From Pseudomonas saponiphila (GTDB taxonomy: Bacteria > Pseudomonadota > Gammaproteobacteria > Pseudomonadales > Pseudomonadaceae), in assembly GCF_900105185.1 (NCBI RefSeq), contig NZ_FNTJ01000001.1, positions 1,127,501 through 1,191,500 on the forward strand: a DNA stretch of 64,000 bases, given 5' to 3'. Below, in pieces: positions 1 to 10,215 of the stretch. The position numbers and the translations under genes were made by a program. Position 1 is the stretch's first letter, and each line of letters begins with the position of its first letter. The notes under the pieces are model-generated. The model saw only the letters and a list, made by a program, of their open reading frames with translations. It did not search any database and had not been told where the DNA came from.

Positions 1-55
1 CGCTGCTCGCGAAATCGCTTACTTCTTCGCAGCTACTGAAGTAACCGCTCGCTGA
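1..55 (+). CDS. ndk: Nucleoside diphosphate kinase, 3' end only
   Basis: The window opens inside a reading frame that ends at TGA 53-55. The visible 17 residues finish AREIAYFFAATEVTAR, which matches the C-terminal tail of Pseudomonas Ndk, the enzyme that equilibrates nucleoside triphosphates with ATP. The ndk-rlmN-pilW order is conserved in Pseudomonas and supports the call. The start and catalytic histidine lie outside the window. Confidence 0.85.
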   Translation, partial: AAREIAYFFAATEVTAR

Positions 56-83
56 GTAAGGCTTGCGCGTGAGGGGTGAAACC

Positions 84-1232
84 ATGAATGCATCGATCGG
101 CAAAACTAACCTGTTGGGGCTGACTCAACCGGAAATGGAGAAATTCTTCGACTCAATCGGGGAGAAGCGTTTCCGTGCCGGTCAGGTAATGAAATGGATT
201 CACCACTTTGGCGTCGATGATTTCGACGCCATGACGAATGTCGGCAAGGCCTTGCGCGAAAAGCTCAAGGCCGTTGCCGAGATTCGCGGTCCGGAAGTGG
301 TCAGCGAGGACATCTCCAGCGACGGCACCCGTAAATGGGTGGTGCGCGTGGCGTCCGGCAGCTGCGTCGAGACCGTGTACATTCCCCAGGGCAAGCGCGG
401 CACTCTGTGCGTTTCGTCCCAGGCAGGCTGTGCCCTGGACTGCAGTTTCTGCTCCACCGGCAAGCAAGGCTTCAATAGCAACCTCACCGCCGCCGAAGTC
501 ATCGGCCAGGTGTGGATTGCCAACAAATCCTTTGGCAGCGTCCCGGCGACCGTCGACCGTGCCATCACCAACGTGGTGATGATGGGCATGGGTGAGCCGC
601 TGCTGAACTTCGACAACGTCATCGCCGCCATGCACCTGATGATGGACGACCTGGGCTACGGCATTTCCAAGCGCCGGGTGACCCTGTCCACCTCCGGCGT
701 GGTGCCGATGATCGATGAGCTGGCCAAGCACATCGACGTTTCCCTGGCGTTGTCGCTGCATGCACCCAACGATGCGCTGCGCAACCAGCTGGTACCGATC
801 AACAAGAAGTACCCACTGAAGATGCTTCTCGAGTCCTGCCAGCGCTACATGTCCGCCCTGGGCGAGAAGCGTGTGCTGACCATCGAGTACACCCTGCTCA
901 AGGATGTCAACGACAAGCTGGAACACGCCGTTGAAATGATCGAGTTGCTCAAGGACGTTCCTTGCAAGATCAACCTGATTCCGTTCAACCCGTTTCCCCA
1001 CTCCGGCTACGAGCGTCCGAGCAACAACGCCATTCGCCGTTTCCAGGACCAACTGCATCACGCCGGCTTCAATGTCACCGTGCGCACCACTCGCGGTGAG
1101 GACATCGACGCCGCCTGCGGGCAGTTGGTCGGGCAGGTGCTGGACCGCACCCGTCGCAGCGAACGCTATATCGCCGTGCGTGAGTTGAGCGCCGACGCCG
1201 ATATGCCGCAAAGCGCTGCGACCCGTACCTGA
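84..1232 (+). CDS. rlmN: 23S rRNA/tRNA adenine C2-methyltransferase RlmN
   Basis: Radical-SAM enzyme that methylates C2 of A2503 in 23S rRNA and of A37 in some tRNAs. The radical-SAM motif CX3CX2C is at C116, C120 and C123, followed by a GKQGF stretch; C345 in the AACGQL segment fits the methyl-carrying cysteine of the family. At 382 aa it has the usual length. The frame is open upstream to a TTG at 63, but ATG 84 is preferred because GAGGGGTGA lies just upstream and the protein then begins [13 protein letters not shown], as expected for Pseudomonas. pilW follows after 12 bp. Confidence 0.95.
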   Translation: MNASIGKTNLLGLTQPEMEKFFDSIGEKRFRAGQVMKWIHHFGVDDFDAMTNVGKALREKLKAVAEIRGPEVVSEDISSDGTRKWVVRVASGSCVETVYIPQGKRGTLCVSSQAGCALDCSFCSTGKQGFNSNLTAAEVIGQVWIANKSFGSVPATVDRAITNVVMMGMGEPLLNFDNVIAAMHLMMDDLGYGISKRRVTLSTSGVVPMIDELAKHIDVSLALSLHAPNDALRNQLVPINKKYPLKMLLESCQRYMSALGEKRVLTIEYTLLKDVNDKLEHAVEMIELLKDVPCKINLIPFNPFPHSGYERPSNNAIRRFQDQLHHAGFNVTVRTTRGEDIDAACGQLVGQVLDRTRRSERYIAVRELSADADMPQSAATRT

Positions 1233-1244
1233 GAGAGGAACTCC

Positions 1245-2003
1245 ATGGCCCTGCGCTTCGCGCTGCTCCTGCTCGTTGCCAGTCTCTGTGCTGGCTGTGT
1301 TCTGTCGGGTGATTCCAATCCGCTGAACACCAGCAAGGGCCGCGATGAGGCGCGTGCGGCCTATGTGCAGTTGGGCTTGGGTTATCTGCAGCAAGGCATG
1401 AGCGAACGCGCCAAGGTTCCGTTGCGCAAGGCTCTGGAATTGGCGCCTGCCAATGCCGATGCCAATGCCGCCCTGGCGTTGGTATTCCAGGCCGAGATGG
1501 AGCCGGCCCTGGCCGACGAGCATTTTCGCCAGGCCCTGGCGGCCCGTCCTGACAGTGCGCGAATCCTCAATAACTACGGCAGTTTCCTGTTCGAAGAAAA
1601 ACGTTACAAAGAGGCCTATCAGCGTTTTGAGCAAGCCGCGGCTGATACTCTGTACCCCGAACGTTCCCGGGTGTTTGAAAACCTCGGGATGACCGCTTCG
1701 AAGCTGGGCCAGCGTGAGCTGGCCCGGTTGCAACTGGAAAAAGCCCTGCGCCTGAATCACCAACAGCCCCGCGCGTTGCTGGAAATGGCTGAGTTGTCTT
1801 ACGAAGACAGGCATTATGTGCCCGCCCGCGACTATTACGATCGTTTTAGCCTGCTCGACGCGCAAAATGCACGTAGTCTATTGCTCGGCGTTCGGCTGGC
1901 AACGGTGTTCGAAGATCGCGACAAGGCCGCCAGTTACGGTCTGCAACTAAAACGACTTTATCCCGGTACGCCGGAATATCAGCAATACCTGTCGGAGCAA
2001 TGA
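1245..2003 (+). CDS. pilW: Type IV pilus biogenesis/stability lipoprotein PilW (PilF)
   Basis: Outer-membrane lipoprotein (PilF in P. aeruginosa) that helps the PilQ secretin assemble. The 252-aa product starts with a short hydrophobic signal ending in lipobox L-C-A-G-C, Cys18 being the likely acylated residue. The rest is helical TPR repeats (for example around residues 40-75, 75-110, 110-145), as in PilF. An AGAGAGG-type ribosome site precedes ATG 1245. The stop overlaps the start of rodZ, suggesting translational coupling. Confidence 0.9.
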   Translation: MALRFALLLLVASLCAGCVLSGDSNPLNTSKGRDEARAAYVQLGLGYLQQGMSERAKVPLRKALELAPANADANAALALVFQAEMEPALADEHFRQALAARPDSARILNNYGSFLFEEKRYKEAYQRFEQAAADTLYPERSRVFENLGMTASKLGQRELARLQLEKALRLNHQQPRALLEMAELSYEDRHYVPARDYYDRFSLLDAQNARSLLLGVRLATVFEDRDKAASYGLQLKRLYPGTPEYQQYLSEQ

Positions 2004-3025
2004 TGAAAGCGGCGCATCCCGAAGTTCAAGCAGTGACTCGCGTAAACCCCGGTGAGACCCTGCGTCAGGCCCGCGAAAGCAATGGTTGGTCGCTGGCAGA
2101 AGTGGCCCACAAGCTCAACCTCACCGTGAGCTCTCTGAGCAACCTGGAAGCCGGCGCTTTCGATAAGCTGCCAGGGCATACCTTTGCCCGCGGCTATATT
2201 CGCGCCTATGCCAAGTTGCTGGGCATGGATCAGGCCATCCTGGTTCAGGAGTTCGATCAATACACCGGTACCGATTCTCAGGGCAGCAATGTTCACGCCC
2301 TGGGACGGATCGAGGAGCCGGTACGGGTTTCCCACACCATCCTGCGCATCGTCAGCTTGCTGCTGCTGGTGGCGGTGGTCGGTGGCGGGTTCGTCTGGTG
2401 GCAGGATCAATCCTCCCAGCGCGGCAAGGAGCCAGTGTCCCTGAGCCCTGAGCACGTCGAGGTCGAAGGGGCCGACGGCACCACGCAGATTCATCCGATT
2501 GACGAGCCCGAAGACCAGGCCGTTGCCGAAGGTCAGAGCGAAGCCCTGGACAACGCCGCGCAAACCCAGAGCCAGGCGAACGCTGAGGCACCGGCCAATC
2601 CGCCGGCTCCTGCGACCCCGGCTCCCGTCGCGACGCCTGCGGCACCGACCGCACCTGCGCATACCGCCCCAGCCATCGCGCCGGTTGCCAGCGCACCGGT
2701 AGCGCCGGCTCAGGTTCCGGCCGCCGTGCCTGCTGTGCCGGCGAATGCTGGCAATGCCCCAGCGCCGAGCGCTGCGGTCGCAGGTTCAGGTCAGGTACAG
2801 ATCCAGTTCAGCGCCGATTGCTGGGCTCAGGTCATCGATGGCAACGGCAAGATTCTGCTTAGCGCCCTCAAGCGCAAGGGCGAGAACGTCGATGTCAGTG
2901 GCAAGCCACCTTTTGCCGTGCGTCTGGGTTATGCCCGTGGCGCACAAATCACTTACAACGGTCAGGCGGTGGATATCGCCCCGTTCACCAGTGGCGAGAC
3001 TGCTCGCCTGAAGTTAGGTCAATAA
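2000..3025 (+). CDS. rodZ: Cytoskeletal protein RodZ
   Basis: Bitopic inner-membrane protein linking MreB to the elongation machinery and so to rod shape. The 341-aa order is typical: an XRE-type helix-turn-helix domain (about 14-80, with SLAEVAHKLNLTVSSLSNLE), one transmembrane helix (about 112-136), a long Ala/Pro-rich periplasmic linker (about 190-255), and a C-terminal DUF4115 beta domain starting near VQIQFSADCW. ATG 2000 overlaps the pilW stop; a second ATG lies directly after it at 2003. ispG begins 3 bp downstream, so pilW-rodZ-ispG look like one transcript. Confidence 0.94.
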   Translation: MMKAAHPEVQAVTRVNPGETLRQARESNGWSLAEVAHKLNLTVSSLSNLEAGAFDKLPGHTFARGYIRAYAKLLGMDQAILVQEFDQYTGTDSQGSNVHALGRIEEPVRVSHTILRIVSLLLLVAVVGGGFVWWQDQSSQRGKEPVSLSPEHVEVEGADGTTQIHPIDEPEDQAVAEGQSEALDNAAQTQSQANAEAPANPPAPATPAPVATPAAPTAPAHTAPAIAPVASAPVAPAQVPAAVPAVPANAGNAPAPSAAVAGSGQVQIQFSADCWAQVIDGNGKILLSALKRKGENVDVSGKPPFAVRLGYARGAQITYNGQAVDIAPFTSGETARLKLGQ

Positions 3026-3028
3026 GTC

Positions 3029-4138
3029 ATGCACGGCGAATCTCCAATCAAACGTCGCGAGTCCCGCAAGATCTGGGTCGGCTCGGTACCGGTCGGCGGC
3101 GATGCGCCGATCGCGGTGCAGAGCATGACCAACAGCGACACCAACGACGTGGCGGCAACTGTCGCCCAGATCAACCGCCTGGAAGCCGCCGGTGTCGACA
3201 TCGTGCGGGTTTCGGTGCCGGACATGGACGCCGCCGAGGCGTTCGGCCGGATCAAGCAGCAGGTCAAGGTGCCCCTGGTGGCCGACATTCACTTCGACTA
3301 CAAGATCGCTTTGCGCGTAGCCGAGCTGGGTGTCGATTGCCTGCGGATCAACCCCGGCAACATCGGTCGCGAAGACCGGGTTCGCGCCGTGGTGGACGCC
3401 GCTCGTGATCGCGGGATCCCGATCCGTATCGGGGTCAACGCCGGCTCCCTGGAAAAGGACCTGCAGAAGAAGTACGGCGAGCCGACTCCGGCTGCGTTGG
3501 TCGAGTCAGCGCTGCGTCATGTCGAACACCTCGAACGCCTGAATTTCCAGGACTTCAAGGTCAGCGTTAAGGCTTCCGACGTGTTCATGGCGGTCGAAGC
3601 CTACCGTTTGTTGGCCAAGGAAATCATTCAACCCTTGCACCTGGGTATCACTGAAGCCGGTGGATTGCGTTCAGGCACGGTGAAATCCGCGGTTGGCCTC
3701 GGTATGCTGCTGGCCGAAGGGATTGGCGATACCATTCGCATCTCGTTGGCGGCCGACCCGGTCGAGGAAGTGAAGGTCGGCTACGACATTCTCAAGTCCC
3801 TGCACCTGCGTTCCCGTGGCATCAACTTCATCGCCTGCCCGAGCTGCTCGCGGCAGAATTTCGATGTGGTGAAAACCATGAACGAGCTGGAAGGGCGTCT
3901 TGAAGACCTGCTGGTGCCGTTGGATGTTGCAGTGATCGGTTGCGTGGTCAACGGCCCGGGTGAAGCCAAAGAGGCGCACATCGGCCTGACCGGCGGTACA
4001 CCGAACCTGATCTACATCGACGGCAAGCCGGCACAGAAACTGACCAATGACAATCTGGTGGACGAGCTCGAAAAGCTGATCCGGCAGAAGGCGGCCGAAA
4101 AGGTCGAAGCCGACGCAGCGCTGATCGCTCGCGGCTAA
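3029..4138 (+). CDS. ispG: 4-hydroxy-3-methylbut-2-enyl diphosphate synthase (IspG/GcpE)
   Basis: Penultimate step of the MEP isoprenoid pathway: converts MEcPP to HMBPP using a [4Fe-4S] cluster. The 369-aa protein has the N-terminal TIM-barrel signature (PIAVQSMTN, then DIVRVSVPD) and the C-terminal cluster motifs CPSCSRQ and [10 protein letters not shown] that provide the three cysteine ligands. Length matches E. coli IspG. It sits 3 bp after rodZ and 23 bp before hisS, the standard Pseudomonas arrangement. Confidence 0.96.
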   Translation: MHGESPIKRRESRKIWVGSVPVGGDAPIAVQSMTNSDTNDVAATVAQINRLEAAGVDIVRVSVPDMDAAEAFGRIKQQVKVPLVADIHFDYKIALRVAELGVDCLRINPGNIGREDRVRAVVDAARDRGIPIRIGVNAGSLEKDLQKKYGEPTPAALVESALRHVEHLERLNFQDFKVSVKASDVFMAVEAYRLLAKEIIQPLHLGITEAGGLRSGTVKSAVGLGMLLAEGIGDTIRISLAADPVEEVKVGYDILKSLHLRSRGINFIACPSCSRQNFDVVKTMNELEGRLEDLLVPLDVAVIGCVVNGPGEAKEAHIGLTGGTPNLIYIDGKPAQKLTNDNLVDELEKLIRQKAAEKVEADAALIARG

Positions 4139-4161
4139 CCGAACGTATTTAAGGATTTTTT

Positions 4162-5451
4162 GTGAGCAAGTCTCTGCAAGCCATTCGTGGCATGAATGAC
4201 ATCCTGCCCGAGCAGACGCCCCTGTGGCGTTATTTCGAGGGCACCGTGGCGCGTCTGCTGGATAACTACGGCTACAAGCAGATCCGCATGCCGATCGTCG
4301 AGTTCACCGAGCTGTTCAAGCGCTCCATCGGTGAAGTGACCGACATCGTCGAAAAAGAGATGTACACCTTCGAAGACCGCAACGGCGACTCCCTGACCTT
4401 GCGTCCGGAAGGCACTGCGGCGTGCGTACGCGCGGTACTCGAGCACGGCATCACTGGCGGTGGCCAGGTGCAGAAGCTCTGGTACATCGGCCCGATGTTC
4501 CGTCACGAGCGCCCGCAGAAAGGCCGTTATCGCCAGTTCCACCAGATCGGTTGCGAGGTTTTCAACCTCGACGGTCCGGACATTGATGCTGAGCTGATCG
4601 TGCTGACCTGGCGCCTGTGGGGCGAGCTGGGCATCCGTGATGCGGTCAAGCTCGAACTGAACAGCCTGGGCACTGCTGAGGCTCGCGCACGTTATCGCGA
4701 CGCATTGGTGGCGTTCCTGTCGGCGCGCATGGACAAGCTGGACGAAGACAGCCAGCGTCGCCTGAAGACCAATCCGCTGCGCGTGCTTGATACCAAGAAT
4801 CCGGACACTCAAGCCGTACTGGTGGACGCGCCCAAGCTGGCCGACTACCTGGACGAAGAATCCCGTGTGCACTTCGAGGGGCTCAAGGCCCGTCTGGACG
4901 CCGCGGGTATCCCTTATGTGATCAACCCGAAGCTGGTGCGCGGGCTGGATTACTACAGCAAGACCGTTTTCGAATGGGTCACCGACAAGCTCGGCGCCCA
5001 GGGCACAGTGTGTGCTGGCGGCCGTTACGACGGACTGGTCGAGCAAATGGGTGGCAAACCTACACCGGGTGTTGGCTTCGCCATGGGGATCGAACGTCTG
5101 GTGCTGCTGCTGGAAACCCTGGAGCAGATCCCGGAAGAAATCTCGCGTCAGGTCGACGTTTATCTCTGCGCCTTCGGTGAGGCGGCTGAACTGGCCGCGC
5201 TGGCGTTGAGTGAACGGGTTCGTGACCAGTTACCGAACCTGCGCCTGCAGATCAATGCCGGTGCCGGCAGCTTCAAGAGCCAATTCAAGAAGGCCGACAA
5301 GAGCGGTGCGTTGTACGCGCTGATCCTCGGTGACGACGAGCTGGCCCAGCAAGTGGTAGGTTTCAAACCCCTGCGTGGCCAGGGCGAACAACAAAGCATT
5401 GCCTGGGATGCGCTCGCGGCGCACCTGGCCACCTGCGTCGTGCAGGGTTGA
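4162..5451 (+). CDS. hisS: Histidyl-tRNA synthetase
   Basis: Class II aminoacyl-tRNA synthetase charging tRNA-His. The 429-aa product opens [15 protein letters not shown] after a GTG start at 4162, preceded by an AAGGA site. Class II motif 2 is [18 protein letters not shown], the histidine-binding [13 protein letters not shown] loop follows, and motif 3 is [14 protein letters not shown]. The C-terminal anticodon-binding domain covers about the last 100 residues. yfgM lies 40 bp downstream on the same strand. Confidence 0.96.
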   Translation: MSKSLQAIRGMNDILPEQTPLWRYFEGTVARLLDNYGYKQIRMPIVEFTELFKRSIGEVTDIVEKEMYTFEDRNGDSLTLRPEGTAACVRAVLEHGITGGGQVQKLWYIGPMFRHERPQKGRYRQFHQIGCEVFNLDGPDIDAELIVLTWRLWGELGIRDAVKLELNSLGTAEARARYRDALVAFLSARMDKLDEDSQRRLKTNPLRVLDTKNPDTQAVLVDAPKLADYLDEESRVHFEGLKARLDAAGIPYVINPKLVRGLDYYSKTVFEWVTDKLGAQGTVCAGGRYDGLVEQMGGKPTPGVGFAMGIERLVLLLETLEQIPEEISRQVDVYLCAFGEAAELAALALSERVRDQLPNLRLQINAGAGSFKSQFKKADKSGALYALILGDDELAQQVVGFKPLRGQGEQQSIAWDALAAHLATCVVQG

Positions 5452-5491
5452 AGCTGTCAAACAGCCGAATTAGCGAATAAGGAGTATTGGG

Positions 5492-6133
5492 GTGTCGAGT
5501 ACCGAAGATGAACAGCTGGCGGAATTGAAAGACTGGTGGCAGCGCAACGGCAAACCTCTGGTGACCGGCGGCCTGCTGGCTCTGGTCATCGTGTTTGGCT
5601 GGCAGGCCTGGCACAAGTATCAGAACAATCAGTCGCAAGGCGCTTCGGTGCTCTATCAGCAATTGCTGGAAACCACCCTGACACCGGATGGCAAGCCTGA
5701 TGCCGCCCGTGTTGCGGACCTGGCCGGCAAGCTCAACAGCGAGTTCGGCGGCACCGCCTACGCGCAGTACGGCAGCCTGTTCGTCGCCAAGGTGGCGGTA
5801 GACACCGGCAAGCTGGATGATGCAGCGGCGCAACTGAAGGCCATCGCCGACAAGCCGGTGAACCCGACCTTGGGTGAAGTGGCGCGTCAGCGTCTGGCCC
5901 AGGTGCTGGCGGCGCAGAACAAGGCCGACGAAGCCCTGAAACTGCTCGACGGCGATGCCGACAAGGCCTTCCTGGCCACCCGTGAAGAGCTCAAGGGCGA
6001 TCTGCTGGTGCAGTTGGGCCGTGTCGATGAAGCTCATGCGGCATATCAAAAAGCCAAGGCCGCGCTCTCGGATGAAGCGGCGGTCGGTGGCTTACAAATC
6101 AAGCTGGACGACCTGGCCAAAGGGGATGCATGA
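5492..6133 (+). CDS. yfgM: YfgM-family membrane-anchored TPR protein
   Basis: 213-aa protein of the YfgM/ancillary SecYEG translocon family. A cytosolic N-terminus (STEDEQLAELKDWWQRNG, typical of the family) is followed by one transmembrane segment (about 21-40) and a periplasmic helical region with TPR-like repeats. GTG 5492 is chosen because GGAG precedes it and the conserved N-terminus begins there. In E. coli YfgM interacts with SecYEG and PpiD; that role here is by family. The stop lies within the start region of bamB, so the two are translationally coupled. Confidence 0.88.
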   Translation: MSSTEDEQLAELKDWWQRNGKPLVTGGLLALVIVFGWQAWHKYQNNQSQGASVLYQQLLETTLTPDGKPDAARVADLAGKLNSEFGGTAYAQYGSLFVAKVAVDTGKLDDAAAQLKAIADKPVNPTLGEVARQRLAQVLAAQNKADEALKLLDGDADKAFLATREELKGDLLVQLGRVDEAHAAYQKAKAALSDEAAVGGLQIKLDDLAKGDA

Positions 6134-6134
6134 C

Positions 6135-7277
6135 GTGATCCGTTGGAAACATGCAGCATTGCTGGCTCTGGCCTTGTTGGCCGCGGGTTGCAGCAGCAAC
6201 AGCAAGAAAGAACTGCCGCCGGCTGAGCTGGTCGACTTCAAAGAAGAAGTGGTCCTGCAGAAGCAGTGGAGCCGTTCGATCGGTGACGGTCAGGGCGAAA
6301 CCTACAACATGCTGGTACCGGCCATCGATGGTGACACCATCTATGCCGCCGACGTCACCGGTGTGGTGGTTTCCATGGATCGCATGAACGGCGACGTCAA
6401 ATGGAAGAAAGATCTCGAACTGCCTGTTTCCGGCGCCGTGGGCGTGGGTTATGGCCTGGTCATGATCGGCACCCTGAAAGGCGAAGTGGTTGCCCTGGAT
6501 GCCTCCAGCGGTGAAGAGAAGTGGCGTACCCGTGTGACCAGTGAAGTACTGGCTCCGCCTGCCACCAACGGTGACGTGGTGGTGGTGCAGACTCAGGATG
6601 ATCGGGTGATTGGCCTTGAAGCCAGCACCGGTCATCAGATCTGGCTGTACGACAGCACCCCGGCGGTACTGACCCTGCGGGGCACCAGTGCCCCCTTGGC
6701 GACCAACCGTCTGGCCCTGGCCGGTCTTTCCACTGGTAAGGTGGTGGCCCTGGATATCCGCAACGGCGTGCCGGTGTGGGAGCAGCGCGTCGCCATTCCA
6801 CAAGGTCGTTCCGAACTGGATCGCGTAGTGGACATCGACGGCGGCCTGCTGCTGTCCGGTGGCACGCTGTATGTCGCCAGTTACCAGGGGCGTGTGGTTG
6901 CCCTGGACCTGGAGAGCGGCCGTCCGCTGTGGCAGCGTGATGCGTCCAGCTATGCCGGCGTGGCTCAAGGTTTTGGCAGCGTCTATGTCAGCCTGTCCTC
7001 GGGCACCGTGGAAGGCGTGGACGAGCGTTCGACCACGGCCCTGTGGAGCAACGACTCCCTGGCTCGTCGTCAACTGTCGGCACCGGAAGTCTTCTCCAGC
7101 TACGTGGCTGTAGGTGACCTGGAAGGTTACCTGCACCTGCTGAGTCAGGTTGACGGTCGTTTCGTCGGCCGTACGCGCATTGACAGCGATGGCCTGCGCG
7201 CCCGTCCGCTGGTGGTGGGTGACATGATTTATGTGTATGGCAACAGCGGCAAACTGGAAGCCCTGACCATCAAGTAA
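6135..7277 (+). CDS. bamB: Outer-membrane protein assembly factor BamB
   Basis: Lipoprotein of the BAM complex that inserts beta-barrel proteins in the outer membrane. The 380-aa product has a signal peptide ending in the lipobox LLAAGC, then repeated beta-propeller blades of the PQQ/quinoprotein type (DGDTIYAADVTGVVVSMD, VALDASSGEEKWR, VVALDLESGRPLWQ). The frame also has ATG 6126, but AAAGGGG (6119-6125) is correctly spaced only for GTG 6135, which gives MIRWKHAALL. A rho-independent terminator follows, ending the hisS-yfgM-bamB run. Confidence 0.93.
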   Translation: MIRWKHAALLALALLAAGCSSNSKKELPPAELVDFKEEVVLQKQWSRSIGDGQGETYNMLVPAIDGDTIYAADVTGVVVSMDRMNGDVKWKKDLELPVSGAVGVGYGLVMIGTLKGEVVALDASSGEEKWRTRVTSEVLAPPATNGDVVVVQTQDDRVIGLEASTGHQIWLYDSTPAVLTLRGTSAPLATNRLALAGLSTGKVVALDIRNGVPVWEQRVAIPQGRSELDRVVDIDGGLLLSGGTLYVASYQGRVVALDLESGRPLWQRDASSYAGVAQGFGSVYVSLSSGTVEGVDERSTTALWSNDSLARRQLSAPEVFSSYVAVGDLEGYLHLLSQVDGRFVGRTRIDSDGLRARPLVVGDMIYVYGNSGKLEALTIK

Positions 7278-7363
7278 TGGTTTGACTATGCTTGGGGTTG
7301 ATTCCCCAAGCGGCCTTGTCTCGACAAGGTTCGCAGCACGTCAAGGTGCTGCCCCGAGCACCA

Positions 7364-7394
7364 GCCGCTGCCTCGCAGCGGCTTTTGTATTTTC
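7364..7394 (+). terminator. Rho-independent terminator after bamB
   Basis: A 7-bp GC stem, GCCGCTG...CAGCGGC, with a 5-nt CCTCG loop is followed by TTTTGTATTTT. It lies between bamB and der, so der probably has its own promoter or depends on read-through. A weaker upstream hairpin, CTTGGGG...CCCCAAG, is at about 7291-7310. Confidence 0.75.
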
Positions 7395-7418
7395 GCAATT
7401 AACGCAGTGGAGAGCCGC

Positions 7419-8891
7419 ATGGTTCCCGTAATCGCCCTGGTGGGCCGACCTAACGTCGGCAAGTCCACCTTGTTCAACCGCCTGACTCGGACTCGCGACG
7501 CCATTGTCGGCGACCTGTCCGGTCTGACCCGTGATCGCCAATACGGTGAGGCCAAGTGGCAAGGGCGTACCTATATTCTGATCGACACCGGTGGTATTTC
7601 CGGTGACGAGCATGGCATGGATGAAAAGATGGCCGAGCAGTCGCTGCTGGCCATTGAAGAAGCTGATGTGGTGCTGTTCCTGGTGGACGCCAAGGCCGGG
7701 TTTACCGCGGCCGACCAGATGATCGGCGAGCACCTGCGCAAACGTAACAAGACCTCCTACGTGATCGCCAACAAGGTCGACAACATCGACCCGGACATGG
7801 CCCGCGCAGAGTTCGCACCATTGGGCATGGGCGATGCGATCCCGATCGCCGGTGCCCATGGTCGCGGCATCACCCAGATGCTGGAAATCGCCCTGCGCGA
7901 ATTCCCCAAGGATGACGCCGACGAGCCGGAGGAGGGCGAGGAAGAGATCGTCGCCGAAGGCGAGGAAGCCAAGCGCATTCCGGGTCCGAGCGAGAAGGAC
8001 GGGATCAAGATCGCCATCATCGGGCGTCCCAACGTCGGCAAGTCGACCCTGGTCAACCGCATGCTCGGTGAAGATCGGGTCATCGTCTATGACCAGCCCG
8101 GCACCACTCGCGACAGCATCTACATCCCGTTCGAGCGCAACGACGAGAAGTACACGCTGATCGACACCGCCGGCGTGCGCAAGCGCGGCAAGATCCATGA
8201 GGAAGTCGAAAAATTCTCGGTGGTCAAAACCCTGCAGGCGATCAAGGACGCCAACGTGGTGATCTTCGTCATGGACGCCCGCGAAGGCGTGGTGGATCAC
8301 GACCTGAACCTGCTGGGCTTTGCCCTGGAAGCCGGTCGGGCCTTGGTGATCGCCCTGAACAAGTGGGACGGCATGCAGCCGAGCGAGCGCGACTACGTGA
8401 AGACCGAGCTGCAACGCCGGTTGTTCTTCGTCGACTTCGCCGATATCCACTTCATCTCGGCACTGCACGGCACGGGCGTGGGCAACCTCTACCAGTCGGT
8501 GCAGAACTCGTTCAAGTCGGCGGTCACCCGCTGGCCGACCAGCCGCCTGACCCAGATCCTCGAAGACGCCGTTGGCGAGCACGCGCCGCCCATGGTCAAC
8601 AACCGTCGGATCAAGCTGCGCTACGCCCACTTGGGCGGTGCCAACCCGCCGCTGATCGTGATTCACGGCAACCAGGTGGAGAAGGTGCCGAAGTCCTACG
8701 TTCGCTACCTGGAAAACACCTATCGCCGGGTATTGAAGCTGGTGGGCACGCCGATTCGCATCGAGTTCAAAGGTGGCGAGAACCCGTACGAAGGCAACAA
8801 GAACACGCTGACCGACCGCCAGGTCAACAAGAAGCGTCGTTTGATGTCGCACCACAAGAAGGCTGACAAGAAGCGCCGCGACAAGCGCTAA
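7419..8891 (+). CDS. der: Ribosome-biogenesis GTPase Der (EngA)
   Basis: Essential GTPase with two tandem G domains that acts in 50S subunit maturation. The 490-aa product has G1 motifs GRPNVGKS at residues 9-16 and again at about 202-209, DTGG and DTAG G3 motifs, and NKVD and NKWD G4 motifs. An acidic linker ([15 protein letters not shown]) separates the domains and a basic KH-like domain with a Lys/Arg-rich tail ends the protein. ATG 7419 is preferred over the in-frame GTG 7407 because it gives the family's N-terminus [12 protein letters not shown]. Confidence 0.96.
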   Translation: MVPVIALVGRPNVGKSTLFNRLTRTRDAIVGDLSGLTRDRQYGEAKWQGRTYILIDTGGISGDEHGMDEKMAEQSLLAIEEADVVLFLVDAKAGFTAADQMIGEHLRKRNKTSYVIANKVDNIDPDMARAEFAPLGMGDAIPIAGAHGRGITQMLEIALREFPKDDADEPEEGEEEIVAEGEEAKRIPGPSEKDGIKIAIIGRPNVGKSTLVNRMLGEDRVIVYDQPGTTRDSIYIPFERNDEKYTLIDTAGVRKRGKIHEEVEKFSVVKTLQAIKDANVVIFVMDAREGVVDHDLNLLGFALEAGRALVIALNKWDGMQPSERDYVKTELQRRLFFVDFADIHFISALHGTGVGNLYQSVQNSFKSAVTRWPTSRLTQILEDAVGEHAPPMVNNRRIKLRYAHLGGANPPLIVIHGNQVEKVPKSYVRYLENTYRRVLKLVGTPIRIEFKGGENPYEGNKNTLTDRQVNKKRRLMSHHKKADKKRRDKR

Positions 8892-8970
8892 AAGAGCAGT
8901 TGCGAGCGGCAAGTGGCGAGCTTCAAGCGAGGCTGGCGAAGTCTTGCAGCTTGCAGCGGCGACTGAAGAA

Positions 8971-8993
8971 GGGGACCTTGGGTCCCCTTTTTT
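8971..8993 (+). terminator. Rho-independent terminator after der
   Basis: Stem GGGGACC/GGTCCCC with a short TTG loop, followed by six T residues. The 70 bp before it are rich in 'gcttgcagc' type repeats that often occupy Pseudomonas intergenic DNA. Confidence 0.85.
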
Positions 8994-9066
8994 AATCGCC
9001 GCGCTTTGGGCTATTCTCGGGACCTCCCGCGCCGCCGTAGAGCCGGGTGTTCAGCAGGGAACCCTC

Positions 9067-10215
9067 ATGATCACCAGTAAGCTGCCGCATGTCGGCACCA
9101 CCATCTTCACGCAAATGTCCCAGCTCGCGGTGGAAACCGGAGCGCTCAACCTGTCCCAGGGTTTTCCTGATTTCGACGGCCCCCAGGCCTTGCGCGACGC
9201 GGTAGGCCGGCATATTGCCAATGGCCACAACCAATACGCCCCCATGACCGGTTTGCCGGCTCTGCGCCAACAGGTGGCGGCGAAAATCGCTCGCAGCTAT
9301 GGCGTCGAGGTCAATGCCGACAGCGAAGTGACCATCACTCCGGGCGCTACCCAGGCCATTTTCTGTGCCATCCAGGCGGTGATTCAGCGTGGCGACGAGG
9401 TCATCGTTTTCGATCCTTGCTACGACAGTTATGAGCCGGCGGTGGAGCTGGCCGGCGGTCGCTGTGTGCATGTGCAACTGGGGCTCGAGGACTTTGCCAT
9501 CGACTGGCAGCGGCTTGCTGAAGCCTTGAGTCCGCGTACGCGGATGATCATCCTCAACACGCCGCACAACCCCAGTGGTGCCTTGATCAGCCGTGCCGAG
9601 CTGGATCAGCTGGCGGCCCTGATCCGTGATCGCGACATCTATCTGGTCAGCGATGAGGTGTATGAGCATCTGGTGTTTGACGGTGTGCCCCATGTCAGCG
9701 TGTTGGCCCACGAGGAGCTGTATAAACGTGCCTTCGTCGTCAGTTCCTTCGGCAAGACCTATCACGTGACCGGCTGGAAGACCGGTTATGTCGTGGCGCC
9801 ACCGGCCTTGAGCGCCGAGCTGCGCAAGGTGCATCAATATGTCAGCTTCTGCGGCGTGACTCCTTTGCAGTACGCTCTGGCGGATTTCATGGCCCAGTGC
9901 CCGGAACATGTCGAGCAATTGCCAGCCTTCTATCAGGCCAAGCGTGATCTGTTCTGCGACTTGCTGAGCGCTTCGCGTTTCAGCTTCACCCGGGTGGCCG
10001 GTACTTACTTTCAACTGGTGGACTATGCGCAGATTCGTCCGGACTTGAATGACGTCGACATGGCGAAATGGATGACCCGCGAACATGGCGTGGCCGCCAT
10101 TCCGGTGTCGGTGTTCTATCAGCAGCCGCCCCAGGGGCAGCGTCTGGTACGACTGTGTTTCGCCAAACGCGAGGAGACGCTGCGTCAGGCAGCGGAGAAG
10201 CTATGCGTGATCTGA
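9067..10215 (+). CDS. mtnE: PLP-dependent methionine aminotransferase (MtnE/YbdL type)
   Basis: Class I/II aminotransferase of 382 aa. It opens ITSKLPHVGTTIFTQMSQLA and has LSQGFPDF, ATQAIFCAIQA, NTPHNPSG and SDEVYEHL motifs; the PLP lysine is K230 in SFGKTYHVTGWK. This is the YbdL/KAT subgroup, which prefers methionine and its keto acid. The next gene overlaps by 13 bp and encodes an omega-amidase, the classical pairing for transamination with glutamine followed by hydrolysis of the resulting alpha-ketoglutaramate. ATG 9067 is preferred because the family N-terminus begins there. Confidence 0.88.
   Translation: MITSKLPHVGTTIFTQMSQLAVETGALNLSQGFPDFDGPQALRDAVGRHIANGHNQYAPMTGLPALRQQVAAKIARSYGVEVNADSEVTITPGATQAIFCAIQAVIQRGDEVIVFDPCYDSYEPAVELAGGRCVHVQLGLEDFAIDWQRLAEALSPRTRMIILNTPHNPSGALISRAELDQLAALIRDRDIYLVSDEVYEHLVFDGVPHVSVLAHEELYKRAFVVSSFGKTYHVTGWKTGYVVAPPALSAELRKVHQYVSFCGVTPLQYALADFMAQCPEHVEQLPAFYQAKRDLFCDLLSASRFSFTRVAGTYFQLVDYAQIRPDLNDVDMAKWMTREHGVAAIPVSVFYQQPPQGQRLVRLCFAKREETLRQAAEKLCVI

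Noticed and set aside
7278..7330. CTTGGGG...CCCCAAG hairpin after bamB as the terminator
   Set aside because: It lacks a T-tract; the better hairpin with a T-run is at 7364-7394.
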